Below are positions 52,984 through 61,445 of a stretch of DNA of 64,000 nt, piece by piece. Each line of letters begins with the position of its first letter. The first letter of the stretch is position 1. The notes below the pieces were generated by a model, which was not told the DNA's origin, did not search any database, and saw nothing but the letters and a program-made list of their open reading frames with translations. This DNA is from Roseovarius marisflavi. Lineage in GTDB: Bacteria > Pseudomonadota > Alphaproteobacteria > Rhodobacterales > Rhodobacteraceae. The stretch spans positions 1 through 64,000 of the forward strand of contig NZ_FRBN01000015.1 in assembly GCF_900142625.1 (NCBI RefSeq), in the 5' to 3' direction. The translations under genes and the position numbers were made by a program.

Positions 52984-53601
52984 TTATTGCGTGCTGAACT
53001 CGGTTTGGCCCATGACGATGCGCTGATCTTTGGTGACGGTAACGATCTGACCGTGCTTGCGCTCCAGCTGGCGGGCGACCACCTCATTGCGCGGCTCCCA
53101 GTTGTACCATGCGTCGTCTTTGGTGCGCACCCAGGTCAGCGTGCCCCCCTTGCGCCAGGGGTCAAGCACGATCCCTTCGGCAAAGGTATCGCCCCGTCGG
53201 GAGATCACTGCGGTGCTATGCTCAAGGCGAAAGACGTTATCGCTGTTGGCGACGGCGCGATGCACCTCAAGCGTCTGGAAGTTTTCCTGCTTCAGCCGCG
53301 CCTCTATATCGCGCGCCCAGTGCCAGCAGAGCCCGCGCGGCTTGAGCCCCATATTGACCTTGGTGTTATGGATGATCGGCGGATCGGTGATCTGATACTC
53401 GCGGGCAAGCTGATGCGAATACGCATAGGCCACCCGCGCCGCGCGCTGCGCCTCTTCGGGGTCCGCCTCTGGCCCCAATGCGGCGATCGCGACCGCCAAC
53501 CGCGTCACATCGCTGGCCTCGGGCGGCGGCGGCGGCGCGCCACAGCCCGCCACCACCACCAGCGCGACGCCCCAGAAAATTAGGCGAATTTTCTGGATCA
53601 T
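52984..53601 (-). CDS. Lipoprotein with possible Cys-His-Asp catalytic triad
   Basis: The 205-aa product has a lipoprotein signal (WGVALVVVAGC, lipid Cys20) and a proline run. The domain after it contains RGLCWHWARDIEARL (Cys92), FRLEHSTAVISRRG (His128) and AEGIVLDPWRKGG (Asp147). This C...H...D order and spacing resemble transglutaminase-like/papain-like peptidases, but I do not recognise a named family. It sits inside a Liv operon between the binding protein and LivH, which is unusual. A role in processing or presenting the substrate is conjecture. Confidence 0.7.
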   Translation of the reverse strand: MIQKIRLIFWGVALVVVAGCGAPPPPPEASDVTRLAVAIAALGPEADPEEAQRAARVAYAYSHQLAREYQITDPPIIHNTKVNMGLKPRGLCWHWARDIEARLKQENFQTLEVHRAVANSDNVFRLEHSTAVISRRGDTFAEGIVLDPWRKGGTLTWVRTKDDAWYNWEPRNEVVARQLERKHGQIVTVTKDQRIVMGQTEFSTQ

Positions 53602-53620
53602 TTTCTTCGCAGAAGAAAAT
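53600..53620 (-). promoter_or_regulatory. Hairpin overlapping the lipoprotein start codon
   Basis: Perfect 9-bp arms ATTTTCTTC/GAAGAAAAT with a 3-nt loop lie 6 bp after the LivK-type stop. On the minus strand the arm contains the weak GAAG ribosome site and the first two bases of the lipoprotein ATG. It may lower translation of the lipoprotein or end part of the transcript. Confidence 0.5.
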
Positions 53621-53626
53621 GCCACC

Positions 53627-54931
53627 TCAAAACGGTTGCGTCGTGTAATCCGTCTCATCGGGGTAAAGCGTGTCCTCAATGGAGGTCTTGTGAACGCAAA
53701 GCAATTTCCCACCCGTGACCTTGGAAATATACTGATGCCCGAACACCTGGTGGGTCTTGCCGTTGAAAAGCTTGGCCCCCTGTGGGTGTGCGCGGCTTTC
53801 CGGCATGTCTGTCATCGCCTCAACCGCCTCGATCAAAGCGGCCCGGTCCTGCGTTCCGCTATACCCGGACGCTTCCATCCCGGCCTTGATCACATGCAGC
53901 GTTTCCCAGCATCCGAACATATGCGCATAGGTCGACACATCGCTCGGGTCACTGATGGACGCACCTTGATCATTTACCCCCACAGCAGCGCGGAAGAACT
54001 TGTCATGCTCTGACTGATCCGCCTGTGCGTGACGCGGGTTGCCCTCCCAGAAATAGGTGCCTTCAAGATACTCAAGCCCGGGGCTGTCGATTGCCACCGC
54101 TTCAAGGCTGTCGATGAACCCGAACATTTCCGGGCGCGAGGGACCAAAGAATTCGCCCAGCTCCTTCACAAATGTCAGAACCGCAGGCCCCACCATCACA
54201 TGATAGAGAACCTCTGTTTCGCGCGGGATCTTCGGGAAATACTTGGTAAATGACGTTTCGGATGGCGGAATGGCGATATGCGCCAGCACCTCGCCGCCCT
54301 GCGCCTCAATCGCCTGGGTAAAGAAATCGCGGTGATCATGGCCAAATGCGAAATCAGGGAACACCATCGTGACCTTCTTGCCAAGGTTCTGCGCCACGAA
54401 TGGCGCCATCGCCTGCACCTGGCTTTTCACGTCGGTGATACCGGGCTGCAACGTATAGCGGTTGAGCATGCCACTGGCGACGTGATGCCCCTCGGAGACC
54501 ACGAAATAAGGCATCTTGAGCTCGCCTGCGCGCGGCGCAGACCCGATCACCACATGGCTGAACAGCGTTCCAAAGGCGAGATCACAACCGTGCTGGCTGG
54601 CGAATTTCTCGACCACTTCGGCACCGCGCTTGGGATCGGTACCATCATCTTCGGCCACGATCTCGACCATGCGGCCATTGATGCCGCCGCCCTCGTTGAT
54701 CAGTCTGGCCGCCGCCTCGGTGGTGCGCCCGTACCAGCGCCCGTAGGCCGCGCCGATGCCGGTGCGATGCACCTGAAAACCGATCTTGATCGGCTCGGCG
54801 GTCTGGGCATTGGTATAGCGCGCCCACATCGGCAGGCTTGCCGCGCCGAGACCCGCAGCCAGCGTTTTCATCGCGCCGCGACGGGTGGTGCCTGCGGGCT
54901 TGGTCTCGGGGCGGTTTTTCGGGGTGCTCAT
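53627..54931 (-). CDS. ABC transporter substrate-binding protein (LivK-type, Tat signal), second cluster
   Basis: The 434-aa protein starts with a twin-arginine signal (TTRRGAMKTLAAGLGAASLP, RR at 17-18), so it is exported folded. The body is a two-lobed type I binding protein (IKIGFQVHRTGIGAAYGRWYGRTTEAAARLI, then VTMVFPDFAFGHDHRDFFTQAI). The opening is closer to urea/amide-binding (UrtA/AmiC) relatives than to LivJ. Substrate is not determined. ATG 54931 follows GAGG. Confidence 0.9.
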   Translation of the reverse strand: MSTPKNRPETKPAGTTRRGAMKTLAAGLGAASLPMWARYTNAQTAEPIKIGFQVHRTGIGAAYGRWYGRTTEAAARLINEGGGINGRMVEIVAEDDGTDPKRGAEVVEKFASQHGCDLAFGTLFSHVVIGSAPRAGELKMPYFVVSEGHHVASGMLNRYTLQPGITDVKSQVQAMAPFVAQNLGKKVTMVFPDFAFGHDHRDFFTQAIEAQGGEVLAHIAIPPSETSFTKYFPKIPRETEVLYHVMVGPAVLTFVKELGEFFGPSRPEMFGFIDSLEAVAIDSPGLEYLEGTYFWEGNPRHAQADQSEHDKFFRAAVGVNDQGASISDPSDVSTYAHMFGCWETLHVIKAGMEASGYSGTQDRAALIEAVEAMTDMPESRAHPQGAKLFNGKTHQVFGHQYISKVTGGKLLCVHKTSIEDTLYPDETDYTTQPF

Positions 54932-55027
54932 GGTGGGTTCCTCTGCACTGGTCTTGAAACACGCGGCAAATCTGCCGGTTGGGCCAAGTCTGCGAAGCAT
55001 TGCGCGCCTTGTCCAGCCTTTTGCGCA

Positions 55028-56413
55028 TCACATGCCGCGCGGCGAGGCCAACAACCACAGGCCAAAAACGGTGTAGAGCACCATGAAAAGCGCCAATGGC
55101 GCCTGCCCGAGCACCGCGCGCCGGGTGCTGTGGATGTGCTGCATCGCCACGGCGTGGGCGAGCAGGATGGCGATCACATGCCCCGCCACCACAGTGCCCG
55201 CCTGCGCCAGCCAGATCACCTTGACCGTGCCGGGCGTGTTCAAGAACCCGGTGGTCACATGATAGTCGGCGAGCCCCAGAAGATCCGCCCCCCGCCCCAG
55301 CGGATCATTGAGCGCCTTGAGCACATATTGCCCATCCACCAGCAAGGAGGTCAGGTAATGTGCGATATGATAAGCAAGCGCGATCGGCAGGATCGTCGGC
55401 GCATAGCGGCAAAACACGCACGCCAGCGGCTTTTGCCCGCCGACAATCCGCTCGCCCAGCCACAAACAGCCCAGAAACGCCAAAATCAGCGCCGCATTGG
55501 CCACAAAAAGCCCCACGAGATTGGGCAGGATCACCGCAGAGCGGCCCGGAAATTCAAGCGGGTTGATGCCAAGAACGCCCATCCACCAAAAGGTTTCATT
55601 CAGCCCGTCAAAGCTGCCGCTGCCAAGGATCAAGAGGATGAACACCGCCAACCCAAGCCCAACCTTCGGCGCGCAGAGCACCTTCCAGCCGGGCAGGCCA
55701 ATCGCCAGTCGCCCGCGCGCGCGGCCAAAAAGGGACATGCGCCCATAGGCCCGCATCAGAACGGTCAGCGGCTCTGCCCGCACCATCCAGACAGGCCCGA
55801 ACACCAACAGCCCCGCCAGCGTGACATACCAATAGAGCCCCACGATCACCGCAAGCCGCGCCGGATCGGCCGGGGCCGGATCGGCCAGCAAAAACCCTGC
55901 ATAGGCGAGAAAAACCACCACCCCCGGCCAAACCCCAAGCCAGCGCGGATAGCGCAACGGCGCGCGCATCCCCGTCAGGCGACCGATCATCGCGGCCGGG
56001 CCTGTCCATGGATTGCTCCAGCGCCAGTGATTGCCGATCAGCCCCTGCGCCGAGACCATCGCGATCCACCAGACCACCCAGACAAAAAGCGGCATCGGAT
56101 TGACCAGCGGATCGCGTGACCCGGCGAGCCCGCGCCAGACGAGCACGCCCAGGCCCGCCGCCGCCAAGACACTTGTCACATGGCGCAGCAAGGCGCCGCG
56201 CGCCCGCATCATCGCCAGAGGCCGAAAGAGTGCCGCCGCCAGCCCGCCGGGCAAGAGCGCCAAAAGCACGACCGTCAGGACCACGGTCGCGCCACCGGCC
56301 GCGATATAGGCATCCGTTGGCAAAAGCAGGACAAACCCCTGCTCCGAGGCATGCGCCCAAAGCGCGTCGGCCATCAGCACAACGAAAACCCCACTCAGGG
56401 CGATCACCCGCAT
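55028..56413 (-). CDS. Polytopic membrane protein of unknown function
   Basis: The 461-aa protein has a short N-terminal hydrophobic segment ending WAHASE and some ten to twelve helices. Tryptophan- and proline-rich loops include DPLVNPMPLFVWVVWWIAMVSA, GNHWRWSNPWTGP, SGSFDGLNETFWW and CRYAPTILPIALAYHIAHYLT. The conserved H/D/E residues in membrane segments hint at metal or heme binding. Some database entries of this kind carry the name fenitrothion hydrolase, which I would not transfer. It heads the second Liv operon, 96 bp before the binding protein gene. Confidence 0.6.
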   Translation of the reverse strand: MRVIALSGVFVVLMADALWAHASEQGFVLLLPTDAYIAAGGATVVLTVVLLALLPGGLAAALFRPLAMMRARGALLRHVTSVLAAAGLGVLVWRGLAGSRDPLVNPMPLFVWVVWWIAMVSAQGLIGNHWRWSNPWTGPAAMIGRLTGMRAPLRYPRWLGVWPGVVVFLAYAGFLLADPAPADPARLAVIVGLYWYVTLAGLLVFGPVWMVRAEPLTVLMRAYGRMSLFGRARGRLAIGLPGWKVLCAPKVGLGLAVFILLILGSGSFDGLNETFWWMGVLGINPLEFPGRSAVILPNLVGLFVANAALILAFLGCLWLGERIVGGQKPLACVFCRYAPTILPIALAYHIAHYLTSLLVDGQYVLKALNDPLGRGADLLGLADYHVTTGFLNTPGTVKVIWLAQAGTVVAGHVIAILLAHAVAMQHIHSTRRAVLGQAPLALFMVLYTVFGLWLLASPRGM

Positions 56414-56501
56414 GTCTTGCCCCTTTTCGTCACTTCCGGGCCAATCCTATAGACCGCACGCGTGCAAGAAAGCGCCAAATCACCGCAGGCTGCGCACAAC
56501 A

Positions 56502-56530
56502 AAACCCCCGGCATTGCCTGCCGGGGGTTT
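56502..56530 (-). terminator. Rho-independent terminator after the acidic protein gene
   Basis: An 11-bp stem AAACCCCCGGC/GCCGGGGGTTT with a 7-nt loop begins 23 bp after the stop of the acidic protein gene. On the minus strand it ends in TTTTG. It separates that gene from the membrane protein gene downstream. Confidence 0.85.
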
Positions 56531-56553
56531 CATCTTAGATCTCATGACGCGAA

Positions 56554-58773
56554 TCAGCCGACGTTGCGGGCGCCCGGATCGCGATAGTCGGTCTCGTTGG
56601 TGACAGAGAACCGCCCACCGGCCAGCTTTTGAAGCTTACCCTGACGCAGCAGTTGGCCAAACGACCGCAGGCCGTCTTCGCGAGAAAAGCTTTCCTGCTC
56701 GACCTCTTTGAGCTTGCCCATAAGCATCGGGCGCGAGAATTGCGGGCGCCCTTCGACATCGGCAAGGTAAGCCGCCGCCGCCTCAAGCAGCTCAGGAAGC
56801 TGGTTAGCGCCCATTTCCTCTGCAAAGGCGCTAAATCCGCTATCGCCGTCGGTCTGTTCCATTTCGGGCGCGATGTCAGAGGCCGACACACGGCGCGGGC
56901 GAATCGGCTCGCGCGGGGTATCGATCCGCTGTTCCGCAACCAACTTGAGCGGCGCAGGGCGTGCTTCTTCGGGGCGGGCAGAGCGCCCGGCATCGGACAC
57001 CACCTGCGGACGACGCGGGCGTACAACGCTGGCCAGATCGTCGCGATAGGCCGAGTCGTCAACACCGCGGCTCGGCTTGGCGCCTGCTTCGGTTTCGGCA
57101 CGGGTTGCGGCCACAGCGGCGCGCAGATGCTGGATCGCATTGCGGCGCTGGCTTGACGCCGGTGCATCGAGCTGATGATCGGTCTCGTCAAAAATCCGCG
57201 TCAGATCAGACGGGGTTTCCGCAGTCTCAAGCTTGCGGCGCCCCTGTTGCGGCTCTTCATCCTGCTCCTCTTCGGACTCGAAGTCGGCGGCGGTCTCTTC
57301 TTCAATCTCCGCGTCATCTTCATCTTCGGCTTCGGCAGCATCGTCTTCGGCTGCGTCTTCGAGATCATCGCCAGCATCTTCTGCCGCGTCTTCAATCTCA
57401 TCTTCAATCTCGGCAAAATCTTCAGCCAGATCGTTTTCAAACTCGGCCTCCACCTCGGCCAGTTCGCGCTGAAGCTCGGCCTCTTCTTCCGGGCTAAGGA
57501 AAGAGTCGCCCTCTTCAAAGAGGTTGCTATCGCTTTCCTCGGAAGTGTCATCGTCTTCCTGGAAAAGCCCGCTTGCCAAAGCCGCCTCAAACTCGGCGCG
57601 CTTGATCTTGATGACCCGCGCATTTGTCAGCGCAGGCCCGTTTTCCGCAGCGGCCGCCACCGATAGCTCGGCCTCTGGCGCGACGGTCTCTTCGATCTCG
57701 GCGATTTCTTCGATTTCAACCCTGGCTGTTTCGACGGGCATTGAATCGGCCAGCAAACTGGCCAGCGTATCCTCGAACTCGTTTCTACCGTCCGACACGA
57801 CCGGGGCAACGTCGCCTTGCGCGATCTCCTGCGCCTCGCCGTCGTCCTCGACCTCTTGTGCGACCTCTTGCGGCGCGTCCTCGTCTTCGGCGGCTTCCAT
57901 CGCATTCGCACGGGCCATGATCGCGGTTAGTTCATCATCGTCGATTTCGACCATGGAATAGCTTGCGTCGGTGCTCTGGGCCGCATCATCTTCGGCCAGG
58001 GCCGCATTCAGATCGGCGGTCGTGGTGTCGATAAAGTCCTGCGCGTGCTCGTCTTCATTATACTCATCCGCACCAAAGCTTTGCTCGGCGCCGGACACGA
58101 CCGAACGAATCCGGCTCAGCTTGGCGGCGATGCTCTCGCTGCCGCCGGACGCAGCAGGCTCTTGCACCTGCTCCAGATCCTGCGCGACGTCTTCGGCCTC
58201 GACCTCGGGCTGCACATCGTCCTGCGCAACCGGCTCGGGCTCGGCCACGGCTTCTTCTTCCAGACCTTCGGGCATCTCGACCGGGGCGGCCTCTGCCACC
58301 TCTGTCTGGATGTCTTCGGAAATCTCTTTCTCGACCACCTCAGGCGCAGCAACCTCTTGCTCGGGGGCCGATTGTTCGACCTCCGGTTCCGGTGTCGGCT
58401 CGGGGCTTGGCGCGACGTCCTGCACCGGCTCCGGGGCCGGCTCGGGCGCCTGCTCGGGGGCCGGGGCTTGTGCCTCTGGCGCATTGGCCAGTGCGACGGC
58501 CTGACCAAGGGCGGTCCCGGCCTCTGCCCGCAGCACGATCTTGCCCTGCTCTTCATGCGCCTCGACGCGCCGTGCGATTTCCCGCTCGGCGATCCGCGCC
58601 AGCATCTCTGCATCAGGGGTGGGCGGTTCGGCACCGAAATACCGGTCATCCGCCGCCAGATCGCGGAAATATTCCGCAATCGCTTTCATTGTGTCAAATG
58701 AATCGTCAAAACCTTCCAACGTACACGAGAACGTGCCGTAGGAGACTGTTAGAATCTTGCTTGAACCAACCAT
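56554..58773 (-). CDS. Large acidic low-complexity protein with conserved ends
   Basis: The 739-aa protein has an ordered N-terminus of about 85 residues (KILTVSYGTFSCTLEGFDDSFDTMKAIAEYFRDL). About 400 residues follow, dominated by Glu, Asp, Ala, Pro and Val, including a stretch near 445-510 of mostly Glu/Asp. The C-terminus (about 650-739) looks like a winged helix (FSREDGLRSFGQLLRQGKLQKLAGGRFSV). There is no signal peptide, so it is cytoplasmic. The family is, as far as I know, unnamed and typical of Rhodobacteraceae. A scaffold or nucleoid-associated role is possible, but unsupported. A terminator follows. Confidence 0.75.
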   Translation of the reverse strand: MVGSSKILTVSYGTFSCTLEGFDDSFDTMKAIAEYFRDLAADDRYFGAEPPTPDAEMLARIAEREIARRVEAHEEQGKIVLRAEAGTALGQAVALANAPEAQAPAPEQAPEPAPEPVQDVAPSPEPTPEPEVEQSAPEQEVAAPEVVEKEISEDIQTEVAEAAPVEMPEGLEEEAVAEPEPVAQDDVQPEVEAEDVAQDLEQVQEPAASGGSESIAAKLSRIRSVVSGAEQSFGADEYNEDEHAQDFIDTTTADLNAALAEDDAAQSTDASYSMVEIDDDELTAIMARANAMEAAEDEDAPQEVAQEVEDDGEAQEIAQGDVAPVVSDGRNEFEDTLASLLADSMPVETARVEIEEIAEIEETVAPEAELSVAAAAENGPALTNARVIKIKRAEFEAALASGLFQEDDDTSEESDSNLFEEGDSFLSPEEEAELQRELAEVEAEFENDLAEDFAEIEDEIEDAAEDAGDDLEDAAEDDAAEAEDEDDAEIEEETAADFESEEEQDEEPQQGRRKLETAETPSDLTRIFDETDHQLDAPASSQRRNAIQHLRAAVAATRAETEAGAKPSRGVDDSAYRDDLASVVRPRRPQVVSDAGRSARPEEARPAPLKLVAEQRIDTPREPIRPRRVSASDIAPEMEQTDGDSGFSAFAEEMGANQLPELLEAAAAYLADVEGRPQFSRPMLMGKLKEVEQESFSREDGLRSFGQLLRQGKLQKLAGGRFSVTNETDYRDPGARNVG

Positions 58774-58921
58774 ATTAATTGCTCGCTTTGCTTGCCTGCA
58801 AAGACAGGGTTTACCATGACACCCAAGACCAAAGACGCTCGATTCCTAGATTTTTACCGTATCATTTCATGGTCAGAATGTGACATCTGGTCTGCAAGCG
58901 CAACGATAAGGTGATAATACA

Positions 58922-59596
58922 ATGATTGTTCGCGAAAATGAACCAATCACCCTGATCGGGGGGGCAGCGGTCACGTTAACCCTTTTGGCGCGCGCCCGCG
59001 CCCTTGCCCCGATCATAGTGGCAGCAGACGGCGGCGCGGATGCCGCCCTTGCCCATGGTGCCATGCCGCAGGCGGTGATTGGCGACTTTGACAGCATCTC
59101 CGAGGACGCACGCGCGCGCATCCCAACCGCCGCGCAATACCCCATTGCCGATCAGGACAGCACCGATTTTGACAAATGTCTTGGCAATATCGCAAGTCCG
59201 CTGATCATCGGCATCGGGTTTTCCGGGGATCGCCTTGATCATCAGCTGGCGGCCTATAACACCCTCGTGCGCCACCCCTGGCGGCGCTGCATTCTGCTGG
59301 GCCGCGAGGAACTGATATTTCTCGCCCCGCCTTCGATTGACATCAACCTTGAGGCCGATTGCCCGATCTCGCTTTTCCCGATGGGCGCGGTCGAAGGCAT
59401 CTCGGACGGGCTTGCCTATCCGATCGGCGGGCTGAACTTTGCCCCGGACGGAAGGGTCGGCACCTCGAACACCGCGCTTGGGCCGGTACATCTTTCGGTG
59501 ACCGCGCCCAAGATGCTTGTGATCCTGCCGCAATCCACCTTCGAGGAAGCCGCTCGCGCCCTGGGCGCCACCAGTGCCCGCTGGCCCGGCCCCTGA
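58922..59596 (+). CDS. Thiamine diphosphokinase
   Basis: The enzyme makes thiamine diphosphate from thiamine and ATP. The 224-aa product has the TPK motifs IIVAADGGADAALAHGAMPQAVIGDFDSI near the N-terminus, DQDSTDFDKCLGN, and GFSGDRLDHQLAAYNTL. The C-terminal region contains GISDGLAYPIGGLNF and GTSNTALGPVHLSV. The sequence upstream lacks a TPP riboswitch consensus. A BT1-like transporter gene follows 66 bp downstream on the same strand. Confidence 0.92.
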   Translation: MIVRENEPITLIGGAAVTLTLLARARALAPIIVAADGGADAALAHGAMPQAVIGDFDSISEDARARIPTAAQYPIADQDSTDFDKCLGNIASPLIIGIGFSGDRLDHQLAAYNTLVRHPWRRCILLGREELIFLAPPSIDINLEADCPISLFPMGAVEGISDGLAYPIGGLNFAPDGRVGTSNTALGPVHLSVTAPKMLVILPQSTFEEAARALGATSARWPGP

Positions 59597-59662
59597 GCGG
59601 GGTGATTGCACAGGCACGCGCGTGCGTTAGAATAAGCCCAAAACAGGCAGGACAGACAGAGC

Positions 59663-61297
59663 ATGACCCCGCTAAAACTTATCGGCACCTGGATTGATGC
59701 GGTTGTCTTCGATCTTGGGCGGCAAATGCGCTGGACCTTCCTCCCGCCGCTGATGATCTATTTCGCCGCCGGGTTTTCCGGGCTGACGATGATTGTCGGC
59801 ACCTTCTTTGTGAAGGAATACCTTGATCTCTCGGCCGCCTATCTTGCCGGGCTTGCGTTTTGGGCGGGTCTGCCCTGGGCGCTCAAGATGCCGCTGGGGC
59901 ATCTGGTCGATATCTTCTGGCGCTGGAAATGGCTCTTGGTCTATCTCGGCGCCGGGTTGATCGGGCTGTCGGTCTTTATCATGTACCTTGTGCTGACCCA
60001 GACCGCGATGATGCAGGCGATCATGCCGATCAGCGCCTGGTACGTCGCCTCTTACCTTCTGGCGCCAAGCGGGCTTGTCATTCAGGATGCCGTCGCCGAT
60101 GCCATGTCGGTCGAGGCGGTGCCACGCTTTGACGATACCGGCGCGCCGATCCCGCTTGAGGATGCGCGCGCCATGCACACAACGATGCAGACGCTTGGCC
60201 GCTTTGCCCTTATTTCCGGCACGGTCGCGGTGGCCATGCTCAACATTTACATGTTTTCGGGGATTGAGGCGCTGGACGATGCCGCGAAGACGGCGACCTA
60301 TGCCGGCATTTACCTTGTGGCGCTTTTGATCCCGCTGGTTTCGGTCTCGGGCGTGGTTCTGGCCGCGGTTCAGAAAATCCGCATGCGCCGCAACCTGTTA
60401 CGCCGTGGCCTGAGCGACGCCGAGGCAGATACCCTGTTTGAACGCCCGGATGAGAAAACTACGCCGAACCCGTGGTATTTCATTGGCGGCGCGGGCTTCG
60501 TGGCGCTGTCGCTGACCATTGGCCTTGGCGATGTGCCCTATGGTCAGGAAATCATCTTTGCCGGGTCGATGGCGATTGTCCTTTTGCTGATGCGGCAACT
60601 GGTGTCGGTGCTGCCCCCGGCCAAGGCGCGCGCGCTGATTGGCACTGCGGTTGTGATCTTCATCTTTCGCGCCACGCCGCGCCCAGGCGATGGGTTGACC
60701 TGGTTCGAGATTGACGTGCTGAAATTCGATCAGCAATTCCTGTCGATCCTGTCGCTGATCACCTCGGTGCTAACGCTGGTGGGCATGGTGGTGCTGCGCC
60801 CGCTGATGGCGCATCGCCCGATTGTCTATATCGTCGTGCTTCTGACGCTGGCGGGGGGGATTATGTCGCTGCCCAATATCGGGCTTTACTATGGGATTCA
60901 GGAAATCACCGGCGCGATGACGGGGGGCGTGGTCGACGCCCGCTTTATCGCCATTCTCGATACCGCCATTGAATCGCCCTTGGGACAGATCGCGATGATC
61001 CCGATGCTGGCCTGGATCGCGCGCAATGCGCCCTCGAACCTAAAGGCCACTTTCTTTGCGGTGATGGCGTCGTTTACCAATCTGGCGCTTTCGGCCAGTT
61101 CGCTGTTTACCAAGTACCTCAACGAGGTCTTCGTGATCACCCGCGAAGTCACCGATCCGGTCAGCGGTGCGGTGACAACACCCGCCGATTACACCGACCT
61201 TGGGATTCTTCTGGTCCTTGTGACGGCGCTTACGGTGGGGCTTCCGCTGGTGGCGGTGACACTTGTGCAAAACTCACACTTGCGCACCCCGGACTGA
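59663..61297 (+). CDS. BT1/MFS-like membrane transporter
   Basis: The 544-aa protein has about twelve to fourteen helices. Early segments LAFWAGLPWALKMPLGHLVDIFWRWKW and LLAPSGLVIQDAVADAMSVEAVPR resemble the folate-biopterin (BT1) branch of the major facilitator superfamily. It ends with a hydrophobic helix and a short polar tail. Substrate is unknown. Following a thiamine kinase gene, it could move a pterin or a vitamin, but this is weak evidence. Confidence 0.7.
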   Translation: MTPLKLIGTWIDAVVFDLGRQMRWTFLPPLMIYFAAGFSGLTMIVGTFFVKEYLDLSAAYLAGLAFWAGLPWALKMPLGHLVDIFWRWKWLLVYLGAGLIGLSVFIMYLVLTQTAMMQAIMPISAWYVASYLLAPSGLVIQDAVADAMSVEAVPRFDDTGAPIPLEDARAMHTTMQTLGRFALISGTVAVAMLNIYMFSGIEALDDAAKTATYAGIYLVALLIPLVSVSGVVLAAVQKIRMRRNLLRRGLSDAEADTLFERPDEKTTPNPWYFIGGAGFVALSLTIGLGDVPYGQEIIFAGSMAIVLLLMRQLVSVLPPAKARALIGTAVVIFIFRATPRPGDGLTWFEIDVLKFDQQFLSILSLITSVLTLVGMVVLRPLMAHRPIVYIVVLLTLAGGIMSLPNIGLYYGIQEITGAMTGGVVDARFIAILDTAIESPLGQIAMIPMLAWIARNAPSNLKATFFAVMASFTNLALSASSLFTKYLNEVFVITREVTDPVSGAVTTPADYTDLGILLVLVTALTVGLPLVAVTLVQNSHLRTPD

Positions 61298-61445
61298 GTA
61301 CAACCCAGACCTGCCGAGTTTGCGTAAATCCGCTCAAGCCACGGTACATAAACAGAAATTCAGTAGATAAGAGCGCATAAATCGGCCTATCCTGATGGTC
61401 AGTTCCAACCCGGCAAGTTTTCCTTGTGTATCCGTCAGGCACCTC

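Noticed and set aside
54278..56119. 613-codon plus-strand frame opposite the second LivK and the membrane protein
   Set aside because: Crosses two real genes on the other strand; composition is Arg/His/Pro/Gln-rich, as expected of a shadow frame.
55028..56413. Naming the membrane protein fenitrothion hydrolase
   Set aside because: The name seems to come from one characterised xenobiotic enzyme. I see no motif that justifies this activity here.
58774..58921. Possible TPP riboswitch upstream of thiamine diphosphokinase
   Set aside because: None of the conserved TPP-aptamer blocks (CTGAGA, ACCTGATCTGG, GCGTAGGGA types) is present.
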